Positions 1-10,691 of a stretch of 38,185 bases of DNA are shown piece by piece (the first letter of the stretch is position 1; each line of letters begins with the position of its first letter). Below the pieces are notes generated by a model. The model made no database searches. It saw only the letters and a list, made by a program, of their open reading frames with translations, and was not told where the DNA came from. Source of the stretch: Condylostoma magnum (taxonomy: Eukaryota; Ciliophora; Heterotrichea; Heterotrichida; Condylostomatidae); NCBI GenBank assembly GCA_920105805.1, contig CAKKTI010000192.1:1-38185 (forward strand), given 5' to 3'. The position numbers and the translations under genes were made by a program.

Positions 1-837
1 TTAGCATATTAGACTAAGGTATATGCAGTATTTTATTGGATTAAGAGTATTACATATAACATTTTCTTCTAAATCTGAATTTTCCATGATTTCCTTGATT
101 ACTTAAAATAAGAAAGAAATATCAATACTTTATACTTACTTACTTTTTAACTTGATTAGTACTTCATATGACAACTAGTACTATTCATAATCAGATAGCA
201 GTGTTATAATCTTTATAAGAAACGACCTATTCTATAAAATGTTGCTTTTACTTTCCCTTATCATTTAACGAATCCAAACTTTAGCAATTTTAAATTAGTT
301 TTGATTAAGTAGGTAAATTATGCAATCAATATCATAAGGCATAAGTTCACTAATCTAATCAAATTGTTAATTTTTAAGTATTAAGTAAGTATGATTCAAC
401 GTACATAATTTATCATGTTCTAATAAATCATCCTTGCATCTTCAATCATTTGTTTTATCGTCTTATAACTGATCAAGTTCCTCAGATTGAATAGTTTATA
501 GATATTCTTCAAATTTACTCTTATTCATTTTAAACTATTCTAAAAGATGATATAAGCATTGATTTTTAGTTAAGGTTATCAGATGATTGGGAAATTTTAT
601 TTTAGCCCTTCTAAATATATAAATAGCTAAATCTTCATAGCCTATTTCAATAGCAAATTCTAAAGCTTTAGTATAGTTTTCCTAGTTTCGGTTATCTTCA
701 CTCTGATTATCTAATCAATAAAGTAAATATTGTAAGTATTACCTTACTTGATAATCCTAACAATCACTTAACCTAAGGTTCAAATTGTGGATAAACTGAC
801 TTGAGGTGTCCTCTACGGAATTTTTTAACAAGTTCAT
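1..837 (-). CDS. Unknown helical protein, N-terminal part (cut by window edge)
   Basis: With UAR=Gln and UGA=Trp, one frame stays open from the ATG at 835-837 to the first base of the window, giving at least 279 residues. The 3' end lies outside. It starts MNLLKNSVEDTSSQF and becomes rich in amphipathic helices (for example ALEFAIEIGYEDLAIYIF), in the manner of TPR or other alpha-solenoid proteins, but no family was recognised. In-frame TGA codons lie near residue 47 (YWLDN context) and at 442-444 (DWRCK context); both are best read as Trp because the frame continues cleanly. A GTAAGG...CAG segment of 45 nt within the frame could be an intron but need not be one. It is divergent from the FAM32A-like gene, with 110 nt between starts. 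Confidence 0.6.
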
Positions 838-947
838 TTTTTTATTTGGAAACTATATTTTACAATATTATTGACTGGCCTAAGAGCTTGTAAATCATAT
901 TTATAAACTATATACCAAGAGATATTATAACATAATTTTTTATAAAG

Positions 948-1190
948 ATGAAAACAATTCCAGGCAAATTAAGATTAAAGGGAAAAAACAGAAAACAAGT
1001 AAAAATAATCAAGAAAGTTAGCCAAACAGACGCCGAAATACAGTTCTCAATAATTTAATAACACAGGCAAAAAGAAAAAATACGAAAGAATGCTAAACTA
1101 GGTCACAAGTAAATAATAGAAAACTACAATAAACATCTAGCGAATATGGCTGAGCACTTTGATATTCCTAAAGTAGGAACCAATAGTTAG
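948..1190 (+). CDS. FAM32A-like small basic protein
   Basis: The protein has 80 residues, begins MKTIPGKLRLKGK and ends HLANMAEHFDIPKVGTNS. The C-terminus matches the hallmark of FAM32A (human: NRHLDTLTEHYDIPKVSWTK), a small nucleolar/spliceosome-associated protein of about 112 residues; the N-terminal LKLKG-type motif is also present. The family ends a few residues after IPKV, so the TAG at 1188-1190 must be the stop. This is one of the clearest indications that TAG terminates here although TAG and TAA read as Gln inside the same gene (for example IIQQHRQKEK). If the TAG were sense, a hydrophobic tail unlike the family would follow. Function is inferred only from the family: a splicing-step or nuclear role. 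Confidence 0.82.
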
Positions 1191-1429
1191 TTTCTAATCA
1201 TTACTTATCATTATCGCTTTGTTTCTTTCACAATACTTTGAATCCTTATAGGTTAATAAAGTAGCTTGATTGTAAGCTATTGAGCTATATAATTTTACAA
1301 GCTTAGAATATAAAATTTGAACTGTTGCTTAAAAATATGCAATTTTACTCATAAACAACTCTAGTCATTACAAAAAGACATATCTTAAAATGTAACTACG
1401 ACTATCAAACCAAATAAACAAAAAATTAA
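1191..1429. other. AT-rich spacer between convergent genes
   Basis: 239 nt between the tail-to-tail FAM32A-like and PDE genes. Nothing beyond AT-rich sequence was recognised; it should contain both 3' ends. Confidence 0.4.
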
Positions 1430-3208
1430 TTACATAATAGTACTTTCATCTAGCAATTTCTTCCAATTACCTTTATTCCCATCCATCTCCTCTAACAGTA
1501 CACTAATATCCGGAATAATCATTAAAAGTGCATTGAAAGTAGGTTCAATCATAAACTCAATGAAATTAACCTAGGATTACGGAATTACAACAATATCCCT
1601 GTCACACAGGAAGCTCACAGATAACCCAAGCTATTTTTCTGTGTCTCCCTATTGAAAGAACTCGCTAAGTACAAGCTCCGTCCACTTTTTACACAGTTTC
1701 CAAGGCCTTGTCGGATTACTTATATCAGCAGCATGCATAATCATTTTCATTATTAACAGTTGATCAGTTTCATCCTTTATCTCGCCATTGGAAAATTTAT
1801 TGCGGAATTTTGTTAAATCCTGAAAATGCCGAGACACATCAGTGGCTAGGACCATGCTGATTATTTTATTCCTAATGTCTTTGTACTCTTCCTTACTTTG
1901 ATTTTGAAATAGCTGAATATACTCTCTATTTGCGATTTCAAAGGCAGCTGCTGCATGGTGGTTCTCCAGTACTGATTTATCGTTATATAGGATGGCTAGT
2001 TGGTGATTTGTGTTTATTAGAAAATTGTTATTGAATCCGGGATGCTAGAAATCATGAATAGCTGCGCTGATGTAACAAGCTGCTCTGTCTTTCTAGGAGA
2101 GACTAGCTATAGTAACAGCATCTAATGGCTCTAGTATAAAATGATACATTTAAACAACGTCTGTTGCATGGGTTGCGTTATGATAAGGATTATTCTTAAT
2201 ATATCCGCCTTATATCAATTTAATTCACTCCATAAAGTTGTTTTAGTTAAATGAGATAGCACTGTATAGATTGTATTAGTAGAATAAGTACTCTATCAGT
2301 GTAGCTAATTCGTTATTACAAGTGATATCTTACAAATAAAACGCATTGAATGAATGAGAGTCTATTCCGGTCAAATAATCATCCACATATTTAGTGAATT
2401 TTGGTTTTTGTACAATTCTTTCATCTAAATGCTAGCTTTCTATAGAAGTTTTGTCTAGATTAGATTAGACTAGCTTAGGACTTATAATTTCCTTTTATAA
2501 ATAACCCGCAATTCCTTACATCTGCTCTGAATTTAGCTCTACTTCCATCAACTTATTTTCAGCTATCATTTCAATACATCATCCTAAGTCCAGAAGTAAA
2601 TCTTCGTCACTTTGTACAAAATCACTTGATAATACCCCCTGCAGTATTTCTAACACCTTCTCTGATATTGAGGTGATTGAGACCACGTCAATTCTATTTC
2701 TAATATTCTTCCTAGCATTGATTCTACTAAACTAGTTAACTTTTCTGAACATCACAACTAGTCTTAGCAGTCTCAACATAGCTCCAATTCTTAAAAAACT
2801 TACTGAAATAAGGTCATCATCGGACAATTATAAGCAAACAAATACAAAACATGCAATAACGATTATTCCGTCAAATATGTTCCACCAGTCTTTCAAAAAG
2901 GAGATTCCAAAGGCATACAGTTTTATTGAAATCTCAAACAAGAATAATGAGAGAACCATTAATTCTACGAATAATAAGTACTCTGCTGCATCTTCTAAAT
3001 CCTCTTCGAATGCAATGCTTATAAAAACTAGAAGAGTGTAGCCTAGAACTAAGACTAGTATGATATTATCTGCGTTTTAAGATGATAAGTATTTTGCTAG
3101 TTTTTGTCTGCAGGTTTGTCTTTAAATTTATTTGTTTATCAAGTTAGCTTAATCGTGTTTGTTTGGTATATCAGTTTTATAGGTAGTATTTTACTTTGAG
3201 TTATCCAT
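1430..3208 (-). CDS. Voltage-sensor domain fused to cyclic-nucleotide phosphodiesterase
   Basis: The protein has 592 residues in one exon. Residues about 47-155 form a four-helix voltage sensor: S1 (47-66), S2 with FEISIK (E92, K96), S3 with WNIFD (W109, D113) and S4 with Arg at 140, 146, 149 and 155, all in a three-residue register. No S5-pore-S6 follows. Residues about 295-580 are a class I PDE catalytic domain with YHNATHATDV (His343), HDFQHPG (385-391), an ENHHA motif and HAADISNP, the set of metal-binding His and Asp residues. It should hydrolyse cAMP and/or cGMP at a membrane, possibly under voltage control. In-frame TGA codons (residues 210 and 328) read as Trp. TAA at 1430-1432 is taken as the stop because the PDE fold is complete there. 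Confidence 0.88.
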
Positions 3209-3346
3209 TTTTAACTATGAAGTTATGCATAATATTTTCAGTTAGTCTTAGGGAATTATGGAAAAGAGAGCTTTTGTTACATAGGAAATAATATTCGTTT
3301 AACAATACTGAAAAACATACCAAATAGACTCAACATTTACATAAAA

Positions 3347-4591
3347 ATGGAAGAAAGTAAGGATCAAATCGGTCATCTTGAAAAAGCTGACGATTACTAA
3401 AAAGATAATGAGTTTATTCATACAGGTTATAGAATAAAATTTAACTCAACAACTAAAATCTTTAAAAGTCTTTTTATGCTGCATAATGAGTCAGTTAATA
3501 TTTGAAGTCATCTACTAGGAGTAATTTTATTTATGATTTTTATATGACATGCTACTTTGGCCTTAGGATTCAACACAAATCCGAATCAGCTGGATTTATA
3601 GTCTTTACAGTCTAATTTAAGTAACACATATAGTCGAGGTGTAGAACGAGTAGGGGATCTACGATTAGACTTGGAATAAGTATACAAAAACTATATAAAC
3701 TGAGATAAATTTGAGGAAATTGGACATGATATAGGATCAGAGTACTGAACAGGAGTCCACCAAATTAAATAAACAGCTGTTAAATTCAGTAATTTCTGTG
3801 AAGAGCATTGCCCTTGGTCTCTTCACCCGGATTCTAATCTAACCACTACTCTTGTAAGCTCAATACACAACTAAATCGACCATATTTCCCATTCTATATC
3901 CTAAATGTGCAATAACGTCAAAAACTAACTAGACTCTACGAAATACGATTGAATAGATCCTCTTTAAGCCCCAAAAACTAGTAACAAAGTATCAAGATGG
4001 CCTCTTTTTGTGTTTTTATTCTCTGCTATGGTCTGCTTAGGCTCTTCGGCCACTTTTCACCTGTTTAACGCCAGGTCGCAGCTTGTAAACTAAATAATGA
4101 GTAGAGTTGACTATGCTGGAATTAGTTTCCTGATAGCTGGGTCCTTTTACCCCATTGTATACTACGTGCTATATAGGCATGAGCTTTACATATACATTTA
4201 CTTAATAAGCATTACAATAGCCTGCAGCTTGATATTTATTATGGCAATGACTCCACGGTTTTAAGAAGTCGATATGAGGGTGTTTAGAGGATTAGCATTT
4301 CTAGCTGTGGGACTATTAGGAGTAATTCCAGCTGTACATATCATATTCTTGCCTGAGTTTTAACTGTTTTAAAGTGGAATTATATTCAGTTTGCTTATGG
4401 GACTTAGTTATATATTAGGAGTGATAGTTTATGTTGTTAGAGTTCCTGAGAGATTTTATCCCGGGAAATTTGATATATGGGGAAATTCTCATCAAATCTG
4501 GCACTTTTTTGTGCTAATGGCAGCTGTTCTTCATTATATATCAAGCATCCTAAACTATCATACTCGGATGGAGATAGAGGCTAGTAGTTAA
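3347..4591 (+). CDS. PAQR / adiponectin-receptor-like seven-TM protein
   Basis: The protein has 414 residues. The PAQR signature NESVNIWSHLLG lies at residues 47-58, and its invariant Trp53 is encoded by TGA (3503-3505), one of the firmest UGA=Trp sites here. Later motifs are SSATFHLF in TM2 and HQIWHFFV in the last helix, supplying the His residues that bind zinc in PAQR ceramidase-type receptors. Seven hydrophobic helices follow the family pattern. The unusual part is an insertion of about 135 residues between TM1 (about 55-75) and TM2 (from about 217), polar and Cys-containing, where relatives have a short loop. The stop is TAA at 4589-4591; the next ATG begins 11 bases later. Confidence 0.88.
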
Positions 4592-4601
4592 GTAATTTAA
4601 A

Positions 4602-5201
4602 ATGGCGGATAGTTATAAGTAGGCTGTAGATTATCTAAAGCTATAAGGGTATATAAGTCCGTTATAAAGCTAGATTTAAAAGTTGTATTAAAAGGAAGCT
4701 TAGAAAAGTGTAGATAATGCATAGGCTTTGATGCCGCATTTAATTTAGTGTGTTTAGGAAATTATTCAAAATGTTTGAAGCTAGAAATTAAAATAGAAAG
4801 GATCATTAAGTCATAGAATTACTTAGAAGATATAAAGGACAAAGCGTATTAGGAAGTTATCAATGAAGTAGCTGTAAAATTAGGCTTAACGTAAAAGTGC
4901 TCCTAGATTGTAAACTGATAGTCATTAGTAATGCAGATCTAAAGAAAACAAAACTAAAAGCATATCTGAGTTTGACTATATTCAAGGATCTGTTGTCTTT
5001 AGTAAGTCTAAGAGAGAGTTGTTTAAATAAAAGGATCAAACACCTGGGCCTCTTGACTATAATTCAAATGGAAAATTACTTTTCAAGACCTTTTGTGCTA
5101 CTATTCCTAAGTCATAAAAGTAAGCGCTTTTTAAAACAGAAATAGGTCCTGGACCAGGCCAGTATTATCCGAAATCGTATGTTGTTAGTAAGTATTATTG
5201 A
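4602..5201 (+). CDS. PG-rich (STPGR/SHIPPO-type) repeat protein, frame interrupted
   Basis: The C-terminal part carries two proline-glycine motifs, TPGPLDY and GPGPGQYYPKS, typical of sperm-tail PG-rich repeat proteins that bind ciliary or cytoskeletal microtubules. The N-terminus MADSYKQAVDYLKLQGYISP is helical. The reading is not continuous. The likely frame changes between about 4745 and 4780, where either a small intron or a one-base error fits (no convincing splice pair was found). It changes back at 4910-4928, where a 19-nt GT-AG segment restores the frame. The end is ambiguous: TGA at 5199-5201 is chosen, with TAG at 5223-5225 as alternative. It starts only 10 nt after the PAQR stop. 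The family call rests on the C-terminal motifs; the exon structure is uncertain. Confidence 0.5.
4910..4928 (+). other. Putative 19-nt intron in the PG-rich repeat gene
   Basis: GTAAACTGATAGTCATTAG has GT-AG ends. Removing it joins the helical frame (ending ...GLTQKCSQI) to the frame that encodes the PG-rich motifs. The length (1 mod 3) is exactly what the frame change needs. An indel error is the alternative. Confidence 0.4.
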
Positions 5202-5346
5202 TTATTTAGTAGTGATTTTATTTAGAAAGTAAGCACTTTTAGTATAATATGCCCATTTCAATTATTTTAACTATATTTCTCTAACACATTTTATTAAAAC
5301 ATAGAAAACTACATACAAATGCATATCTGACTATCTATTCAACAAA

Positions 5347-6507
5347 TTAACAAACATTACTAAACCCTACTTGACTAAAATCCATCTGTGACAAAACAAA
5401 AATTGGTAATAATAAAGTTGATAAAGCTACAACTACCAGCAGCAAAAAAGCTAAAATTGAATACCTGTTATACTTCTCAATTAACTTCCTAACAATACCT
5501 AACCCAGTTACCGATGCTATCATACTAATAAGGAACAAAAGCGAAGCATACTAAACATTAAGCACTTCTAATAGATAAAATTGCACTGTACTAGAAAAAC
5601 TAGTAAAGCAAATTAATAAACTTGAAGTCGATGCAGCCTTTATTGGATTTATTCCTAATTGTAAAAATACTGGACTAAGAATAAGACCTCCTCCAATTCC
5701 TAAGGTTGATGACAAAATGCCTGAAGTAAATCCAATAAGAGGATATATAATTTTCTCTTTTCTACTTTTCAGTTAAAATTAGTCGCATTAACTATAAGTA
5801 AAATAAGTTATATATAAAGAGTACATTAACCAGAAAACTATTACTAGAAAGTATAAAGAGCTACATTTCTCTATAAATAGTTAACCTTAATTATCTCTTA
5901 AGGATTAAATTGCTATTAAAAATATAAACACGAGTAGATTTAAGCCCATTATTCTCACAGCAACTTTTTATATATCATTATCATAAATTATTTATAATCT
6001 ATCCTAACTATCCTATTAGCCTAAATTAATCTACATATTCTCCTTTTCGTATATTTTGATAGTATTAATTAAACTTTACTTGCATATTAATATCAAAAGT
6101 ACAGTGATAATAAGTACTATCAATCAATCAGGTATAATTCTATTCAAAAGCACTCCAAATATAGTACCGGATAGTATAAGTGGTTGTATTGTAGCTGAAA
6201 GGAAATAATCAATACAACTTTCCCCAGTTTCCGGATTCACTTTCTACGAATTAATAACAGTAGCTATAATAGCGCCTCCAAGTATAATACTTTTTGATAT
6301 GGGAATAGCCTCCTTTACTGAAAATCCCATTAAAAGTATCAAAAGAGGAACATGAATTTACCCACCACCTGTACCTGCGGCATTGGCTAAATTGCTAATT
6401 ATAAAAATTACAAATATACCTAAAATTTCTTAAGTGTATAGAGGAAATAAGCTTTTATGAGAGCACTAACCTTCTTAGTATTCTTAGAAAAAGTGACACT
6501 CAATCAT
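5347..6507 (-). CDS. TauE/SafE-family membrane permease
   Basis: The protein has 386 residues and about 8-10 hydrophobic helices in two homologous halves. Each half opens with the family's glycine-rich motif: NAAGTGGGQIHVPLL (about 43-57) and SGILSSTLGIGGGLILSP in the second half. The family exports sulfite, sulfoacetate or other organic anions in bacteria; eukaryotic members are poorly characterised, so the substrate is unknown. A charged, Gln-rich cytosolic stretch (about 165-190) separates the halves. One TGA (IIPDWLIVL) reads as Trp. The stop is TAA at 5347-5349, after FSNVC. Its start is 41 nt from the divergent start at 6549, so the two promoters must share that gap. Confidence 0.82.
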
Positions 6508-6548
6508 TATAAATGGATAAATAGTAACTAATCAGATCTTTGAGTACA

Positions 6549-9107
6549 ATGGCTGTAGAAAAGGCTGAGAACGAGTCAGACTTGAAAAAGCTAGAAAATA
6601 ATCAATTTAACGAGAAAATATTAGAAATAATGAAAATTCCTACTATAAAATAAGTTTAATAGGCAAATTCAAACTTCCAAGCTATTAAAAGAGTTGTTAA
6701 ATAGTAGATCAATGCACATAAGTACAAGTCTTTAATAGAACCAGGAGAACTGACGGAGCATAAGTTTGATATGTATCGAATTTTTACCAGATTGTCTTAA
6801 AATAGCAGGGTAAAAATCAATATTCCTTTAACTCTTATTCATAGAGCAAAATTTAACATCTTTTTGTATAATGATACTTCAGGATTTATAGTATCCTAAA
6901 GACAATCAACTACTGATTTATCATTTTTTGATAAAGTAAATATATACAATAGTTAATATCAAAACAATAAAGGAGAGTACGTCTACCCTATTTTTATTCA
7001 CTTTTTAAAGGATTAACAAAAGGAGTTTTATTTCTCCAAAAATGAAGCATTAGAGGGCTGAAAATCAGAGCATAGTTTAATGATTTAAGCCTATATTATC
7101 CCAAGTAAAAACAAAGCTACCTTATTTAGATGTCATATGAGAAGAAAGTAAAAGCTAATAGTATACATAATTACTAATCATACTGAAGTCAAAAGAGCAG
7201 AAAAGCAAAAAGATTAGCGGACTGTTTCATTGCCTAAAATTAAAAGGAAAAATCAGCATAATTTAGAGTTTAATTGAGCTAATAGGATGTTTAAATCATC
7301 GTTTACACCCAATATGCCATTTCAGCCAAAAATAATTTAAAAGGATTCGTATAAGTACTAGAAACCTAGATAATCCCTCAATTAAAGTTAGTAAATATTT
7401 AAACCTAGGATTGAATAAATGAAGCAATTACCTACTGTTAATTTCAATACAATTTTGCATAAGATTACTAGTTAAATGAATCAAGCAAGTAACAAGGGTG
7501 ATTCTGTTGAGTGTAAGACTTACCTAACAAATCCTTGTGATTTAGCTCACTCATGAGTTACGATATTCAAAGGAAATACTAAATTACTGCATTAATAAAT
7601 CCTGTCTTTGATGAATATTATAAAGAATTACAGACATAATAATGAAGTTGAGAATATTTCAGAAATAGTCACTGATTTTGCTAGAAACTAAAAGGGAGAA
7701 TACATCTTTATACAGTGTTAAGACTATAAACTAGACTAAAGATTTGTTAAAGAGTAAGTGTGCTAAAAGAAGTAAAATGTTATAACGGTTCCTAGACTAA
7801 ATTTAAAGAATGTTAAGCCTATTTCTAGTGAACAAATATGCAGAGATCCTAAAATTCAGTAAAAACAGACTAATTCAAATTTAAAGTAGACTAATAGGCA
7901 CTAAGCTACTTATAGAACTCCTTTAAATTAGCAACTGCTTTCCCATGAGAAAATAGCTAAATATAAGTTTTAAGGAACAGTTGAAGAGAGAGTAATTTAA
8001 AGAATGGATTACTTAAAAGAAAAGGTTAATCCAGAAAAATATTAATTTCCAGTTCTCGATTCAGATGACCAATTAAAGAATAAAAAACAATGAAAAATAT
8101 ATCAGTTTAATAACAAAAGCGTCTTTTAAAACTAAAAGTAAGATAAACTAGCCAAAACATAACCAATTAACTTTTAAAAGACTTTATCTAGGTAAATGAG
8201 CTTTCAAGGAAATTTTAAAGCTCAGCATTAGTAGAGAAATAGAATTAGGACGTATTGGCCCTTCTAAGCAAAAATAGACGGAGATAAAGCCTTAAGTTTA
8301 ATAGACTAGCAATATGATCATGTTATTTCTGAGTATGATAGAATATTACTAATGTTAGATTATCAAAAACTTAAAAACATAAATATAATTGAAACTTTCT
8401 ACGGAAAGGATATTTTGCAAAGAATGGCTAAAGTGTTACTAAAAAAGCTTAAAATAAATTTATTTACGTCAAATTTATACTAAGATGTTGAAGAAGCTTA
8501 ATTTCTATAAATGATTGATGAAATGAAGCCAATTTTTGAATCCACGTTTTCTTAAAATTTTAGTATGAATTTATAAGTAAAAAATAAAACAAAAAAGATG
8601 AATCCTTCTTAATTCAATACCTTTAAATAATTATTAGAAGAAGTTTTATTAGCTGAAGGAGTCAAATCTAGCCATGTAAAAATCATTCTGTACAATCTTC
8701 ATTTGCATTCGAAGTTCATAGTATCAAATAGTTAATAATATGGAATTTAGGGAGTAAAAGTTGGAAGAGTAGAAACTTACTTATTTTAATAGAATAGTCA
8801 ATCGAATGAACTAAAATTTGCAGATACTACAAGAGTTTCCATCATTAAAGAAGTAATATCATAAGAGTCTATACAATTAGAAGTTGAAAATGAAGAAAAG
8901 ATAATTGAACAGTTAAAATCAGATAAAGGAACTAATACCGGAATAATTCTAGGAAAAGTTATCATTTAAGTAACAGATTATGATTTTTAGACAATTAAAA
9001 TGCTGCGGAATGCCAACTACATTAATAAAAGTTAAATAAAATCAATAGTATCTGATATGAAATGATTAAAATAAAAGGAAATTTAAGAAAGGATAGATGT
9101 TATTTGA
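6549..9107 (+). CDS. Large unknown protein, Lys/Gln-rich
   Basis: About 852 residues, one open frame with at least six in-frame TGA codons (for example RRKWKLIVY, KKQWKIYQF) and heavy use of TAA and TAG. No family was recognised. A globular N-terminal part (about 60-220) with alternating hydrophobics (NIPLTLIHRAKFNIFLY) is followed by a long low-complexity Lys/Asn/Gln region. A second globular part (about 560-830) includes KIILYNLHLHSKFIVSNSQQ. The tail KSIVSDMKWLKQKEIQERID is helical, which is why the end is placed at TGA 9105-9107 rather than at TGA 9063-9065. The frame can be read further, to about 9230, but the residues stop looking protein-like. Ciliates have many such structural or signalling proteins; no function is claimed. 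Confidence 0.62.
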
Positions 9108-9345
9108 TTAGTTTATTTAACTCACATAATCTGACTTTTAAAACAGTCCTTTATATGTATTCTAAACAAAAGGCGAAAAAATACAGATGATCTTTACTGT
9201 ATAATAAGCTTACTATTAGTGGTATCAGATTAAAAATTGCTCAGCCTATATATAGTAGTACATATATACTAATAGTAGACAATGTAACCTTTATAGATAC
9301 CATTATTAATAGTCAAAATACAATCAATTATACATCGTTACTAAT
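9108..9345. other. Intergenic stretch between two same-strand genes
   Basis: AT-rich 238 nt with scattered TGA in the upstream gene's frame. Nothing was recognised; it presumably holds the 3' end of the upstream gene and the promoter of the next. Confidence 0.4.
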
Positions 9346-10656
9346 ATGCGGAAGATAAGCAATAATGATAATGAAGGCAAAATTAATAACAACAGTATAG
9401 CATTCAAAAGATCCCGTTTTAATGATAAAATAAATAACAGCTAAAGCTGTATGATGCTTAAAAGAACAATGTCTCTAGATTATCAATACAATAATCCACA
9501 GGATTTTAATAATCAATAGTATAATTCTTAGGAGTTTTATATAAATTTTGAGGATCCCAAAAGTTTCTGAGTTTAAAAATGCTTTAACTAAAATCCATTG
9601 ATTAATCAAGTAGTATAAAATTTAGTCAAAATAATGGAATAAAGATTTAATTAAAAGTTACTATAGCTTGTAGTAGATTTTATTAAAGACAGAAACAATA
9701 ATTGATATTTATTACGAGTTAAATGCTATTAAATTAGAAACTAACAAAGGTAAATTTAAATACCTGTTCAAAAGGTGTCCTCTATCGATTTAAGTCAGTG
9801 TATTGATGAAAATATTAAACTAAAAGAGAAAAAGAAGTAAAAGAAAAATATCTTCCTTGATTACTTAACCATTGATAGCAATACTTACGGAACTTCTTCA
9901 AGGTAAAAATCTTTGTCTATTGGCAGTGAAGGGGAGATTAGTACAGATATTCTTTAAAGAGTGTAGTAAAACACAGAATGAATTTAAGAATTCCAAAGAA
10001 AAACTGACTCAACTGTTTAGTAGTAGTTAAAAAGACCTGATAGGAATTTATACTTAGAGCAATTTAGAATAGACAAAAACTTAAGAGTTCCTACAAAGAT
10101 GCTACAAATCAAAAAGTTAAGGTAATAGAGGTACAAAATTAAGTCACTATACAATGAAAAGTTAAACAGTAGTTTTACAGTATAAAACAATAAGAAGCAT
10201 AACCCAGAATTACAAATGATATAAAAGATTCAGGGATATGCTCTTGATAGATATGAATAAATGCTTTGTCCTTTCTACAGATAAAAGTGACAAGGCCATT
10301 CACTTTTATAAATTTACGGAGCTTAAAAATTTTGAAAACCTTTTATAACTAGATTTCATACCAGAGTGAGACAGAATCCATTATTGAATCACTTTTACTT
10401 ACATTTATCAGCTTAAAAGCTTAATTAAATAGGAAACTAAATGTAAAAACTTCTTGATATTGAAATAGATTAAGACTTTCTGGATTGAATGAAAACTTCG
10501 CATATGAGTTTAAAAATTTCATAGAAGCAATTTCAAGTATTCTACGGTATTTTTAAAGAACTAATTCAAGGTTTTAACTTACACAATGAGCATGAGATCA
10601 TAGTATTAGAGAATTTAAGGTTAATAGGTTTGTTTATTACTAGCGTTAATGATTAA
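9346..10656 (+). CDS. Protein with truncated-globin-like domain
   Basis: 436 residues. The ATG at 9346 (MRKISNNDNEGK) is chosen because the frame is open and protein-like from there; in-frame ATGs at 9451, 9454 and 9469 are alternatives. Residues about 70-115 hold a motif (VVDFIKDRNNNWYLLRVKCY) resembling one in the protein encoded at 12778. The C-terminal 130 residues follow the group I truncated-haemoglobin pattern: an IYGAQKFWKPFITRFHTRV segment (helix A/B with aromatic residues), then NPLLNHFY, then a helix with a candidate proximal His in MKTSHMSLKIS, then terminal helices. Six TGA codons read as Trp, two inside the globin-like part. The stop is taken as the TAATAA at 10654-10659. Haem binding is a hypothesis. 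Confidence 0.6.
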
Positions 10657-10691
10657 TAAATTTTATAAATAAAATGTAATAAGAAATTTTA

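Noticed and set aside
438-837. 45-nt intron in the first gene
   Set aside because: A GTAAGG...CAG segment exists, but the frame is open through it with TGA as Trp, so no intron is needed.
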